A DNA stretch of 64,000 bases from contig NC_060254.1 of NCBI RefSeq assembly GCF_921293095.1, positions 105,734,917 through 105,798,916 of the forward strand, in the 5' to 3' direction. A program made the translations under genes and the position numbers. This stretch comes from Ischnura elegans (lineage: Eukaryota; Arthropoda; Insecta; Odonata; Coenagrionidae). Position 1 is the stretch's first letter, and each line of letters starts with the position of its first letter. Shown one piece after another: positions 23,505 to 33,771 of the stretch. The notes beneath the pieces are model-generated. The model did no database searches. It was not told the origin of the DNA and saw nothing but the letters and a program-made list of their open reading frames with translations.

Positions 23505-23845
23505 TCTTTTTTGAAGGGTTATTCGAAATGGTTACTTTAGGCGGTTTTCAGATGTCAGTGCGGTTTCAAGGAACAAATTCACTAAATAGATAATATAGGA
23601 GCATCATATATTTTTCAATTTTATAAGCAGTGAAACTTTCATATTCCGTATTATTTTTATTATGAAATTACTATTTTTATTAACTTTTATACAATTTTTA
23701 AGATCCAGAATAGAAACAAAATCCATTTCCCAGCATGCAATTCCTAAATTTTTCCGCGGGAGGATGGGTTCGATTCCACGGTTAAGGGGAGCCCTTGCCG
23801 AGGGCCCCCAACCACCTCTGACAGCCCCTACAAGGAGGGACTAGA
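23505..23845 (+). repeat. Dispersed repeat, family 2, copy a
   Basis: Shares a long stretch with 39345-39650 and 39935-40260: a GAAGGGTTAT block, the AAGCAGTG(G/A)AA block, TATGAAATT(A/G)CTATTTTTATTA, and at the right end GCCGAGGGCCCCCA. No coding capacity or terminal repeats were recognised, so the class is unknown. Confidence 0.6.
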
Positions 23846-24204
23846 AGAGGGGGCCTGAGGGTAACCTCCCAGCAGTAGTGGGGGGTCCGAACAAAATTAT
23901 AATTTATCTAGTGTAAAATTGATATACCACAGTTGGGGTCTATATCCTTTCTACACCCTGTCCCCTCTCTGGATCTGCCGCTGACTGTGATCCCCTCTCC
24001 CGTTCATCCGCCCTTCCCGGCAAAAACTAATAGCTTCAGGAAGTGAATGTGAAAGTCTTGGAATGGGGTACGATAGAATCATCTATTTCGTGGTGGGGAG
24101 ATTGTTTCAAAGGCTCTCCTTGAAAGTTGCAGCGATGAAAGTGGAAAGCATTGGTTGTAGCCAGTGCTGAGGAAGGGTAACAAGGTCCAAGCTGCCCCCT
24201 TATG

Positions 24205-24502
24205 CAGTGGCCCAGCGAGGGGGGGTTTTGTGGGATAAAGCCCCCCCCCCCCCCATAGCTCAGACAAATATTTAAGTTAAATCCATTTTACGTAATTAGA
24301 TTAGGATTACTTATAGAATAGTGTTAGGATTAATCAAATATCCCTCAGAAAACTGTAAAAGTCGCCATTTTGAACCATTATTCTTAAAATTTTCTGGAGG
24401 AGGGCCCCGGCAAATCCTGCTTACCCTGGCGGGTATGCAATACACCCACACCCATAAGTATTATTTGTGCCTAAACCCCCCCAGCCTTAATTCTTAGCTG
24501 CG
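24205..24502 (+). mobile_element. hAT-type MITE, family 1, copy b
   Basis: Begins CAGTGGCCCAGCGAGGGGGG and runs co-linear with copy a. CCCTTATG occurs on both sides (24197-24204 and 24503-24510), a perfect 8-bp duplication, although the last few bases of the right terminus seem to be missing. Confidence 0.75.
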
Positions 24503-24991
24503 CCCTTATGAACTTCTGAGATATCAAGTGAATCCTTTCAATAAGAAAAATCCGAATATACCCCATCAAATTAGGATTTAAAAAATTAAAAAATAGTTCT
24601 CCTACGGCCTTAGAGAATGATTTTTTTCTCTTGAAAGTGTGGCAGATTTTTAAATTATTTGATATTTTGGTAAATTCATTATTATGAAGATTATCTTATT
24701 TCAATAGCCGCTTAAAATTTCTATTAGATGCAGCAACTGTGACGTAACATTTGGGTTTCACATACCCTTGGTCATGCGGTAGTAATCCTGATTTTTCTAT
24801 GATGTGTGAACATAAAAACTGAAATCGCAGGTTGCCCAAGGCCGTAGCCAGGGGGGATCAAGGGGGATATATCCCCCCCGAAATGAAAACAAAAATTAAA
24901 CAGATATTACCGACTTTATGCTTGCTTGGTGCTCACACGACAATGTTATTGCGGCGCAGTGGCATGAGGTAGTGAGTAGTGATACTACTTA

Positions 24992-25635
24992 GGCCCTTAT
25001 TAGACGAGGTAGCCAGGCGACGTCGCCAGCGGCGAAACTGGCTACTCAGCTTGTCGCGGGTCATTGATTCTTATGGGCCTTATTACACGAGGGTAACCAG
25101 CGACGTAGCCACACTTTGGCGACTGACTGGCTACCGAGCCCCGTCGCCACTCCGGTCGCCACTGGCTACACATACTGGCGACGCTGCGTTATAGCATACG
25201 GAGCTTATTACACGAGGTCGCCAAGCTACTCGGTCAGTACATCTCGCTTGGTACTGCTCACTGTTGTGTTGTGTTCTGTTGTGAGTGGGTGAGTTGTTCA
25301 GTATGTCCACGCCAGTTGAGAAAATGCCTACATCTTCTGATTCAATCGAAGGGATACGCGGAGAGAAGAAGAAAAAAGAAGAGCCGCAGAAAGACGACCA
25401 AAAGAAAAAGCATGAAGAGCTCGTGAAAAAGTGCCAGAAGTTGGCCGACACAAAATTAAGATAACGTTACCACTCACACAACGCAGTCCACTATAGTTCA
25501 CAGCAAACTGAGAGAAAACGGAAAATTTCTGGCTACTGAACTGGCTACATAACTGGCTATTAGGTTTGGTAGCCAGCGACGTCGCCACCTACCGTCGCTG
25601 GCGACGTCGCCTGGCTACCTCGTCTAATAAGGGCC
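24992..25635. mobile_element. PIF/Harbinger-type MITE, 644 bp, nested in the hAT element
   Basis: Perfect 40-bp terminal inverted repeats (24992-25031 and 25596-25635) open GGCCCTTATTAGACGAGG. The flanking 3-bp duplication TTA (24989-24991 and 25636-25638) is characteristic of PIF/Harbinger. Subterminal copies of the end motif (TTATTACACGAGG at about 25083 and 25205) may be transposase-binding repeats. The insertion lies in the middle of a palindrome of the host element. It holds a 53-codon frame but no transposase. Confidence 0.92.
25303..25464 (+). CDS. Small Lys/Glu-rich frame inside the Harbinger MITE (53 aa)
   Basis: An ATG-started frame of 53 codons. Residues 1-18 are Ser/Pro-rich (MSTPVEKMPTSSDS), followed by a run of alternating Lys, Glu and Asp (residues 21-45). 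This could be a coiled-coil or a nuclear-localising tail. Harbinger elements normally encode a second, Myb-like DNA-binding protein, and this might be a remnant of one, but no Myb tryptophans are visible. It could also be a captured host exon or chance. Confidence 0.25.
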   Translation: MSTPVEKMPTSSDSIEGIRGEKKKKEEPQKDDQKKKHEELVKKCQKLADTKLR

Positions 25636-25987
25636 TTAGTATAACTACTCACTACTAAATGTCACTAGATAGCATGCATTACGCCAACTAAGGAAGCAAC
25701 GAAACTTTGGAGTCGTGTTCGAGCTGTATTCAGGAATATTGGATAGGCTTAGAGATTTTTCTCGATGTTTCGTGGTGCCGTGTCTACGAAATAAATAAGC
25801 ACGCCGTCAAGCACGGAGAGGCAGTTCCGTCTTGGAAAGTGATCCAATACGACTTAAGTCAATAATTATCAAAGCGAAGTTGTAGGTGCAGTGCGTGTAG
25901 TTGCAGTGCAGTGTGTGAAATAATAGTCCTGTGAATTATAAGAGAGATGAGTGAGTTATGATTTTTTAAGAGTCCCTACCAAGTGAA

Positions 25988-26359
25988 CAGGGGCGTCGAC
26001 TTATAAAAAATATCGTCCCATATCCTCCGATATGGGGGGGCCCATATCGGAGGTCTTGCTCCGGGAAGAGATTAAATTCAAAGTGTGTCTCAGCACCGAA
26101 ACACTATCATGATTCATATCACTTGTTTTCAGTTAACCTGCATACTACCTTATGATTTGTTTTAACTCATTGTTGAATTTATTTTAAAAGGTAACTATCG
26201 TCAAGCATGGGGAATAAAAAATTCCAACATATTTTTGTGATTTCACAAAGCATAATATAACTAAATTATTTTCTTGAATTATTGAGGGGGCTCCGCCCCC
26301 TCAAACGAATCTTTTAGGGGGCTCGGGCCCCCTCAGGCCCCATGGAGTCGGCGCCACTG
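25988..26359. mobile_element. hAT MITE, 372 bp, nested in the hAT element
   Basis: Ends CAGGGGCGTCGACT and the complement of CAGTGGCGCCGACT, with a perfect 8-bp duplication CAAGTGAA (25980-25987 and 26360-26367). The interior contains a 13-bp-arm hairpin at 26024-26053 (CCTCCGATATGGG) and GC-rich inverted runs near the right end. It is non-coding. Confidence 0.92.
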
Positions 26360-26773
26360 CAAGTGAAATTTGCGAAGTGTAATATGCCTATCAATTTATC
26401 AATATCAAGCTGTTTAATATACGAATCGGTAGGTATTTCAATTTGGCATTGTATTTTTAGGGCACTGTATTAAATAAAACAAGCCGTTTTGGAGATAGAA
26501 AAGTTTGGAAAAAGGATCACGACTCTTTAGTGGCACGTACTTTTGAAGGTATGTAGATATTTGTGTTTGGATTTGATAACTACCGAGCGGGCGCGCCTGA
26601 TATTTATACACGACCAGACGCGTAGCGTACTTTGTCCACGATAGATGCATTTATATGATAACTCTCGATTATTGTTAGAATTTATCTTTATTTGTAGAAA
26701 TTCGTTCAGGCTAGTACATTTATAGGTGATATTGGTATAAAGGGCACACAGATGGTAGAGGTGGTACACCCTT

Positions 26774-27024
26774 GGTCGCGAGGCATACTTTATACGCCAC
26801 GGGTGTCGGTTTCCTCTTGCCGATCTAAAAACATTTTTCTACAATAATTTGTACTTAAAAAAAATCACGCTGCAGATAGTGAAAATTACATTGCATGAAA
26901 ACACGAGACCATTTAAGAAAAGCGAAGCACGATGTACACGGCCGGTCGTGCGGCGTAATTTGAACGCCACGGGTGTCGGTTCCTCTATTGCCGATCTAAA
27001 AATAAATTACCTGCAATACTTCGT
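26774..27024. repeat. Direct repeat of about 80 bp, 170 bp apart
   Basis: 26774-26854 and 26944-27024 share ACGCCACGGGTGTCGGTT and CTTGCCGATCTAAAAA-type blocks. A weaker third match lies at 26611-26642. Both are inside the hAT element and may mark its internal expansion or an unrecognised insertion. Confidence 0.65.
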
Positions 27025-27496
27025 CGAGCTTTGATGAGTCGCAATATAGACCGTCAAAGTACATTATACTAATGAACGAGGCCATTCTAACCCAGAATGT
27101 ACGTACAATGTTGAAATCCTTGGTATTCAATGATTGGCGTGTTTAACACGCGCTATAGCGCTCTCGCTCGAGAGTTAAAATCATAGCTTCAGTTTCGAAA
27201 ATATGACGATTACGTAGTCAATTTAATTTTTTCAGGTCTGTTCAGCATTTCAAATGGAAAAAAAATTAATAAATATTTATTTTTTTAAATCTCAACCTGA
27301 TATTGCGCAAATAGCTGAAAATCGGATCTGAATTTAGCTTTGCATCACTGTTGCCAGGTTCAGCTTTTTCGAAATGCTATTGGAATCATAAAATCGATTG
27401 GAAATTTTATCTAGTCCTAGGAAAAATGATCATAGTGCCTAAAACAGAATATCGAAAAAAAACTTCCCCGGAACGCAATGGAAAAGCCTTGCGGCA

Positions 27497-28147
27497 ATGA
27501 GCCAGACCCGTCGGGTTGAAAATCATGATGGGTTGTTAAGATTTAAAGAAATGTATAAAGCAATTGTGCTTACACTATACAACTTATGCAGTGACATGGA
27601 TTCTGAAACATCTTTAAAGGCTGATTCTTTTCTAAGATCAGTCATTTCAAGTGATTTTGTTGTGAGCTTATATTGCTTAGGAATGTTGTTCCCTTACACA
27701 CTGTCGATATGCAGAACACTCCAATCTCCATTATGCGATTTGGCAGCAGCTTTACAACATGTCGATTTAATCATTAAGACTATTGAAGATGTTTGTCAAA
27801 ATGTTGATGTAAAATTTGCTGAACTTTTCATGAACGTGGAGAACCTACTCAGAACTATTTACGAGGAAATGAAAATTCAGCGAATAACAGCCCGCCAAGA
27901 GCATAGGTTGAACTACAACACAAAAGAGCTTGAGACTTATTTTAGAATTACTATAATGATTCCACTTTTGGATGATTTCATTGATGAGCTTACGTCGAGA
28001 GTACAAAATCACAAAGACACAGTATCATTTCTCAATATTTTAATACCATATATCTGTGCGAATTGCCGCAGAGTGTATATCGACACCGAGGAGTTAATTA
28101 ATTTGTTTGCTGCAAAGAAATCTAGAAGGCTAAATTTAATTATTTAA
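27497..28147 (+). CDS. hAT transposase fragment (ZMYM1/DUF4371-like), 216 aa
   Basis: The ATG-started frame begins SQTRRVENHDGLLRFKEMY, which fits the TRW-x-x-R-x-D-x-x-x-F-x-E-x-Y stretch in the RNase H-like fold of hAT transposases annotated as zinc-finger MYM 1-like or 52-kDa repressor-like proteins. The alpha-helical insertion domain follows (LQSPLCDLAAALQHVDLI at residues 75-92, then RQEHRLNY). The normal protein is 600-800 aa. The N-terminal zinc finger, the first catalytic Asp region and the C-terminal hATC dimerisation domain with its catalytic Glu are missing. The TRW tryptophan has become Arg. It lies 150 bp from the right end, where the transposase 3' end is expected, and cannot be an active transposase. 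Confidence 0.7.
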   Translation: MSQTRRVENHDGLLRFKEMYKAIVLTLYNLCSDMDSETSLKADSFLRSVISSDFVVSLYCLGMLFPYTLSICRTLQSPLCDLAAALQHVDLIIKTIEDVCQNVDVKFAELFMNVENLLRTIYEEMKIQRITARQEHRLNYNTKELETYFRITIMIPLLDDFIDELTSRVQNHKDTVSFLNILIPYICANCRRVYIDTEELINLFAAKKSRRLNLII

Positions 28148-28322
28148 TAATATGTTTATATTATCCTTTAAGGGTTTATAATAAATACGTATATAGTTAA
28201 CCGTATACGTGCTATTTTATTTATCTTATTTAAATAATTTTATGATTGTCTACTATTCCATAAAACCCCCCCGAAACTATTTCCTGGCTACGGCCTTGAG
28301 GTTGCCAGTAATGATTTGGTGT

Positions 28323-28418
28323 CATAGGCGGATCCAGACGGGGGCACGTACCCCGTTTTGTATTACAAGGTATCCTTGTGCCTTCCCCCCCAAGAAAGAA
28401 ATCCTGGATCCGCCCCTG
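28323..28418. mobile_element. hAT-type micro-MITE, family 3, 96 bp
   Basis: Left end CATAGGCGGATCCAGACG and right end complement of CAGGGGCGGATCCAGGATT. The 8-bp flanks TTTGGTGT (28315-28322) and TTTGGAGT (28419-28426) differ at one position. It is a shortened relative of the 191-bp element at 46303-46493, sharing TTTTGTATTAC and the right terminus. It sits only 16 bp from the target duplication of the large hAT element. Confidence 0.85.
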
Positions 28419-28426
28419 TTTGGAGT

Positions 28427-29016
28427 TAATTAGAACTGTATCATGCTCTCCGGCGCTTAGGCGGCTTGGGATTCCTACCTCGAGATAGCCTACGACCGAA
28501 TTTCAAAAAACATCACGCAAATGTTGGTGCTCTATTTTGGCACATTGCCTCAACTTTCAATCGGTATAGTATCGAAAGTAATAACGCGACGACCGCTAGC
28601 GTGATTAAGAATACCCTTAGATTTATATTTCAATGTGTTCGAAAAATCGGCGAGGAGAAAAACCTGGTTTATCGTAAACTTAGACCATATAAGCGAGTAG
28701 ACCCACCGTTCGGGCGGAACGCTGTGGCCAACATTGCACAGTGGGAAAGTGAGGGGGATAAGGGAGCATGACGTCACGGCTGGGAATGCAGAAGATATAC
28801 TGTATATGCGCTTGAGATATTTTAACACTCATCCGCTGCAAAGTCGTTGAAAAGTGAAGATGCTGGGCGGGCAAAATGATTATAGACTTAAAAAAGATAT
28901 TTTTGCGATGAACTAAGGCATCTTATAGCCTTGACTGTGTGCAAAAAGTTACATAAATCAAGATTAAGCAAGAAGCGATTGTATTAAATACATTGATTAA
29001 GACTGTCATATGTAAA
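28427..29016. other. Unassigned DNA with a GC-richer, CRE-bearing block
   Basis: 28640-28880 is richer in CpG than its surroundings and contains TGACGTCA at 28769-28776. It may be a promoter fragment, but no splice donor or initiator is convincing. The rest shows nothing. Confidence 0.25.
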
Positions 29017-29145
29017 CATATGCATACCCAGTGAGGGGCAAGGGGGGGGCAGCTGCTCCCCCTAGAAGCAAAAATCGCAAAAGTCTTTAAGAAAAATTTA
29101 CTGAATTGAAACTAAAGTATTCAACAAAATAATATTCAAATTCGA
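29017..29145 (+). mobile_element. hAT-type MITE, family 4, 5' fragment
   Basis: From CATATGCATACCCAG onward the sequence is co-linear with the first 130 bp of the complete copy at 33102-33410 (AAAATCGCAAAAGTCTTTAA, GAATTGAAAC, AGTATTCAACAAA). Similarity then fades and no right end is seen, so this copy is truncated or interrupted. Confidence 0.65.
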
Positions 29146-31342
29146 TATTGGAGCTCTAGAAATCTGCTATTCGACCCATCTCTTATAGTAACGCAAGAAA
29201 TATACGACTTTACGTTTCTTGACCAGGGAGACAAATGATGGAATTGTCTATCAGAGATTTTTCTATGCCAACAAATGAATGCCATAAATGTATTTCTGGC
29301 ACCTTGCCCCTTGGGAGCTGGTACATACCTCTGCACCTCCTCATACATTACGTCTCTTTGTGGTAATCCAAAGCAAACCAATGCCCCCAGGAGGGTTTTA
29401 AACCAGGAAAGCAGGGAGTCCAAATAACCTCGGAGTCCTAGATAATGTGGAGTCCCTGCTGAGATGGTCTCTTGGGACTCAGTCCAGCAGTCATGCTAAG
29501 GAGAGAACTCAGCCCGCCCGCAAAGGTTAAATTCTTCCAATAAATCAGCTTTATTTCATCATGAAAGTTCATTTGTAACTATTTTATATTTACTTCATTT
29601 GCGGAACCTTACATAGCCAATATTAATGGAAGCTAGATTTTATGATATAAATACTGGTCTCTTTGAATATATGGAACGAATTGGAATAGTGATGAAGTAA
29701 CTGTGAGTTGAATAATTTTAAAAGAAGTAATTTATATTATTTCATCTTAATTTGAAGAGATTACATCGTGCCTAGCTGTCATGTCTTGTAAATTTTGCTC
29801 TTTTTATGTTAATATGATTTATCATGTTATGTATCATCATTCTTTACCGTTATAATATCAGCACACATTTATGCCTCTTTGGAAAAGTAAGAGAGAATGT
29901 GTCCACCTCTCTCCTCCTCCCTGGGTTCCTCCCTCTCTCCCCCATGGCTCAGCCAAGAGCGAGGAGATGCAGCAGTGAGTTCATTCAGCTGAGGGAGAAG
30001 CTTCAGATATGCTCAATGAAAGTTTTTCAAGTCTCTCTCTCTCATGCAATCACTCTCCTTCTACTGAATGTGAAAAGTGAACACGTAGTGTAGACACGCA
30101 GGCAGAACTTTGCTTGGGATAGTTGGTGCTTTTTTGGTAAGGGGTTAGCCTATACTGATATTTCTCGATCACAATAATGTACTTTCAAATCAATGAATGA
30201 AATGCAAGTTTGATAAAAATTCCTATGTCATTCCCATCCCCCCTGTCAGCCTGGGATCAATAGATAAAAGGTCTTTGAGCTGTACTTGGGTGTTTTGGGG
30301 GCCTTCTTTTGTGCAGAAAAGAAGAATGAAACAATCTCCCTTCAATGCATTGGGGGAGAAAATATTGATATCTTTTTTTTTAGCTATACCATACAACCAA
30401 TGGCATTGATAAAGAAAATATGACTGATATTGATTAGCATGTAAATGCAAGTCCATCAATGCATTCACATCATTGTCTACTCTGGCAAAACAATAGATGA
30501 CTAATCTGAAAGATTTTCCTACTCATAAATAAATGTTGATGTAAGCACAAAATATTTTACTGGTAATATGTGCTTTAATTAATAATTTTCTCCAGGATTA
30601 AGAGCAAACACATCAATCCTAGAGATATTTGTCAATAAATTCAATGCCAAGTTTAGGGTCTATAGGGATTATTTCGTGCAAAATAACTACGCCTTATGTA
30701 ACAATGAACAACTATCAATTTATTGCGTCAGCAATACAATTGAGTTGCACTGAGAGAATCGGCGAACCGCGATGGCCGCTGTTTCAGTCCAGTTCCGCGC
30801 TACAGCAGGCAGGTCTAACTCGTGTGGGCTCAGGGATGCTACTCCCGGAGAAGGGTGCCAAATCCCTGTCCCGGGGTACCATTACCCTGCTGGCGCCAAA
30901 GGTCCTTCACCTGTCTCCCTCCAGGCGCTGCTGTCTTTCGTGGTAGTGTAAATGATTTGAACGCTACACCTAGCACATAGAAACCACAATTAGACATGGG
31001 ATTATATTCGGAGAAATACAGTACTAAAATTTTTGAACCTTTTTTCGGACCAAAAAACTAATTACCATTCAATCATGGACACTTTCAAATAATTTCTAGC
31101 AATAATACTTCATACCTGCTTCTCCATCTTTCACATTTCAGACCTATGTATTCAATTTATTCAGACAGGAATGATGTACCACTATAAATTGAATCGTATT
31201 CTCAGGAGCCATGTGCCAGTAACAGTGTCGTGTAAGCAATACTTAGGTGTAGGTAGTATGTTGCTATAGGTAGTATGTAATGTTTCTTTTTAAAAGAGAA
31301 AATAATTTTGAATTCAATTCTTTCAGCACAGTTAGCAAGAAA
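29146..31342. other. Unassigned DNA
   Basis: No gene supported. 30745-30945 is an isolated GC-rich stretch (CCGCGATGGCCGCTGTTTC near its start) that may be a piece of an exon or an unrecognised element. The short frames here are unremarkable. Confidence 0.3.
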
Positions 31343-31346
31343 TTAA

Positions 31347-32347
31347 CACTTTATGTGCGGATGACATATATATATGTCATGAGGGCTTTTCCACTCAGGC
31401 GGATGACATAAATTTTTCTTCTTCGGGAGTTCGTTTTTCCACTGGTCACTAGGGTGCTCCGAGCGCGCCTAGTGTTACTTTTTCATCCTCTCATAGACGG
31501 AGAAAAATGCAGAAAGCATTTTCATCCGAAATCCTTCACCAAGGTCCTTCACTAAGGGCATAATGGATTGGAAGCCATTGGGCAGGGAGAACTGGAAACT
31601 TGGCTGGGCCTTCTTCTCCACAGGGGCGCAATTAGGTATAACACGATTTCTAACGATTGGAGGTCAGAATTAGTGCGAGTACCAATTTTCGGGAGAAAGT
31701 GTGCCGTGATAGGTTTTTAGGAATGATGCAGGCTCTTCATTTCTCCGCTAACCTTGAAGGCATCCGTAGGACAGTGACTACGATTTGCCCAGAATGTGAA
31801 GGTCAACCAGGGCTCTGTCTAAGTCCTTGCTTTTACATACATCATAAAAATTTGTGAGAATTTTTATTGAAATGTTTCAATGTTGCAATAACTCTGAGGT
31901 AACATAGATTTGCTTTGATAAAAAAAGATGTTTCTTCCATAAATATATATTTTTCTTGCCGTTCATTGTGTGTTCTACTTCTGTGACTCGTAAAAATTAA
32001 ATCTACGGCCGTTGAAACAAAAAAATACACGTAAAACCTAATTCCAAGATATTTTCGTCATTAACCTAAGGAATCAACGGTAGAAGAAGTATTATAAACG
32101 GAAATATGAAAAGTTCACTCATTCATACAAGGAAAATTGCATGTGTGTAATGTGGGTTGCGTGAATTGTCAATTACTGGTGACGGGTGGCATACATGTAT
32201 GTCATTAACGTTTTCTACAAATTGCGAGGAATAGAAACAAAAAAAATTGCAAATTCTGTTGTATTACTTCCAAGACCACCGTTATGAAGGAAAATCACCC
32301 ATCCGTCACTGGAGGTTTCGGCAAAAATATCATCCGCATTGAATGTG
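31347..32347 (+). mobile_element. piggyBac element, internally deleted, 1.0 kb
   Basis: TTAA lies at 31343-31346 and 32348-32351, the piggyBac target duplication. The ends are CACTTTATGTGCGGATGA and the complement of CACATTCAATGCGGATGA. Near both ends are internal palindromic motifs (TGACATATATATATGTCA at about 31363 and ACATACATGTATGT at about 32193), reminiscent of the sub-terminal repeats that piggyBac transposases bind. The residual transposase frame shows that it derives from an autonomous copy by loss of the core. Confidence 0.9.
31657..31857 (+). pseudogene. piggyBac transposase remnant, N-side joined to C-terminal Cys-rich tail
   Basis: CRDRFLGMMQALHFS corresponds to the conserved block before the first catalytic Asp of piggyBac transposases. 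About 10 codons later the frame jumps to TICPECEGQPGLCLSPCF, the C-terminal zinc-binding cysteine-rich domain that ends these proteins. The whole catalytic centre between them (the three Asp residues) is deleted. Family proteins are about 550-600 aa, whereas 66 codons remain here. Confidence 0.75.
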
Positions 32348-32351
32348 TTAA

Positions 32352-33093
32352 ATGTATCATTACAGAAAATATGCACATGTAGTCTGATGTACTACAAGGA
32401 AATGAAAAGGCATTAGGTATGAACAGCAAAAAAATGATTATGATAACCAAGTGAAAAAGATGTAAAAGGCTTGATATGTTTTATCTCTGTATACAGTAGA
32501 GAATGTATTACTTGGGTCAATGAATAAAGATTAGGTATCTGTTTTTGAATAATATTAAGTTCAGAGAAGTGACTCTTAATGGACAGTACACATTACTTAA
32601 TTAATGTTTGGCATGTAAATCATCTCACATTAAGAGGTGACCATGTTTTGGTTGAATATAGTCAAGTCCACCCCTGAATGATAATAAAAGATGATGTGCT
32701 TGAATTTCGGATAAAATCACTACTTTACAAAAAATAACATAGAACAACTTGAACTGGATGAAAATTATAAGTACCACTCATATCCAGGGCTGATAAACCA
32801 CCACAAACAATCTTTTTCTGTGCCAGACTGGAGCCTGGGTCGAAGACTTCTTGCAACTCATCACCATCTCCTTTATTTTCATTGGGAAAAGGTGACAATA
32901 CCATTCACAGAAGACATTCTTGCTTGATGCACTGATGTATGCACACTGCACAGACAATCATTCATTGATTCAGGCATGAATATGTACTTCCAACTGATTC
33001 ACAGGCGTAAATGGATCATTCCTCTGAATTTCTGTCATTCTACGAGAAAATGAAATAGAGAAATAAGATTCTCTCACTTTCTATGACTAATAC
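32352..33093. other. Unassigned DNA
   Basis: No gene, RNA or repeat end seen between the piggyBac element and the hAT MITE. Confidence 0.4.
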
Positions 33094-33101
33094 AATTTGA
33101 A

Positions 33102-33410
33102 CACGGGCGTACCCAGCAAAGGGCAGGGTGGGGCAGCTCCCCCCCCCCCTTCCACTTAGAAACAAGAGTCGCAGAAGTCTTTGAGCAAAATCAGTACTGA
33201 ATTGAAACAAAAGCATTCAACAAATTTTCTTTAAACCCACGAAAAATGATATATATATTAGTTTAAGATGTGTTACTAAAATAAAGCTATTTTTTCAAGG
33301 AAATAGTCTCATAAATCCTATTGCTGCTCCCCCCTCAGACCTTGGCTTGCACCCCCTCCCCCTAGAACACGGCTTGTCCCCCCCTAGTAATGATTCTGGG
33401 TACGTCCTTG
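33102..33410 (+). mobile_element. hAT-type MITE, family 4, complete, 309 bp
   Basis: Ends CACGGGCGTACCCAG and the complement of CAAGGACGTACCCAG, with a perfect 8-bp duplication AATTTGAA (33094-33101 and 33411-33418). It is non-coding, with poly-C runs inside both termini. A 5' fragment of the same family lies at 29017-29145. Confidence 0.92.
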
Positions 33411-33442
33411 AATTTGAATGTACCTGCAGGTACATTCAAATT
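33411..33442. repeat. Perfect 32-bp palindrome (34 bp before insertion)
   Basis: Reads the same on both strands, centred on CTGCAG with arms AATTTGAATGTACCTG. If the MITE and one copy of its target duplication are removed, the arm gains one more matching base on each side, giving a 34-bp perfect palindrome as the insertion site. Confidence 0.9.
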
Positions 33443-33560
33443 GTTCATGAACAAATGGAAAAAATATTAAATTGAAGTTTTACAATAGTACTTCTACTAA
33501 ACAGATTATTTGCAACCAAAAATTGTGTCAAATGGTAATTAACAAAAAAGGATTAACAAA

Positions 33561-33771
33561 TGTTATGTATGTTCTGCTGTCTGCTAATATTGTGTGTCAG
33601 TTGTTTGTGACCGTGGCGCCACTTGCGTGGCGTGGTAGGAACTGGGGGACTTCAACAGCCTCTCGGATTGCAGCCATGGTCGAGTACGGACGTGTATTGT
33701 GCACTAGTGTATCATTCGCTTACTAAATAAAAGCGTGTTGTTAATTCAACCGGAGTTCTTATTACATATCA
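33561..33771 (+). repeat. 5' LTR of the Gypsy element
   Basis: 211 bp, starts TGTTATGTATG, carries an AATAAA signal near its 3' part and ends ATCA. It pairs with the copy at 38621-38831, with one difference. Confidence 0.93.

Larger units (their letters stand above)
24837..28298 (+). mobile_element. hAT transposon, 3.46 kb, host of two nested MITEs
   Basis: Perfect 15-bp terminal inverted repeats CAAGGCCGTAGCCAG lie at 24837-24851 and 28284-28298. They are flanked by a perfect 8-bp target duplication AGGTTGCC (24829-24836 and 28299-28306). Inside are a Harbinger-type MITE (24992-25635), a hAT MITE (25988-26359), a diverged direct repeat (26774-26854 and 26944-27024) and a truncated transposase frame (27497-28147). 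Subtracting the nested elements leaves about 2.4 kb. The ends are intact, so the copy could be moved by a transposase made elsewhere. Confidence 0.93.

Noticed and set aside
27497-28147. Domesticated hAT-derived host gene
   Set aside because: The frame lies inside a transposon with intact ends and target duplication and lacks both protein termini; a decayed transposase is simpler.
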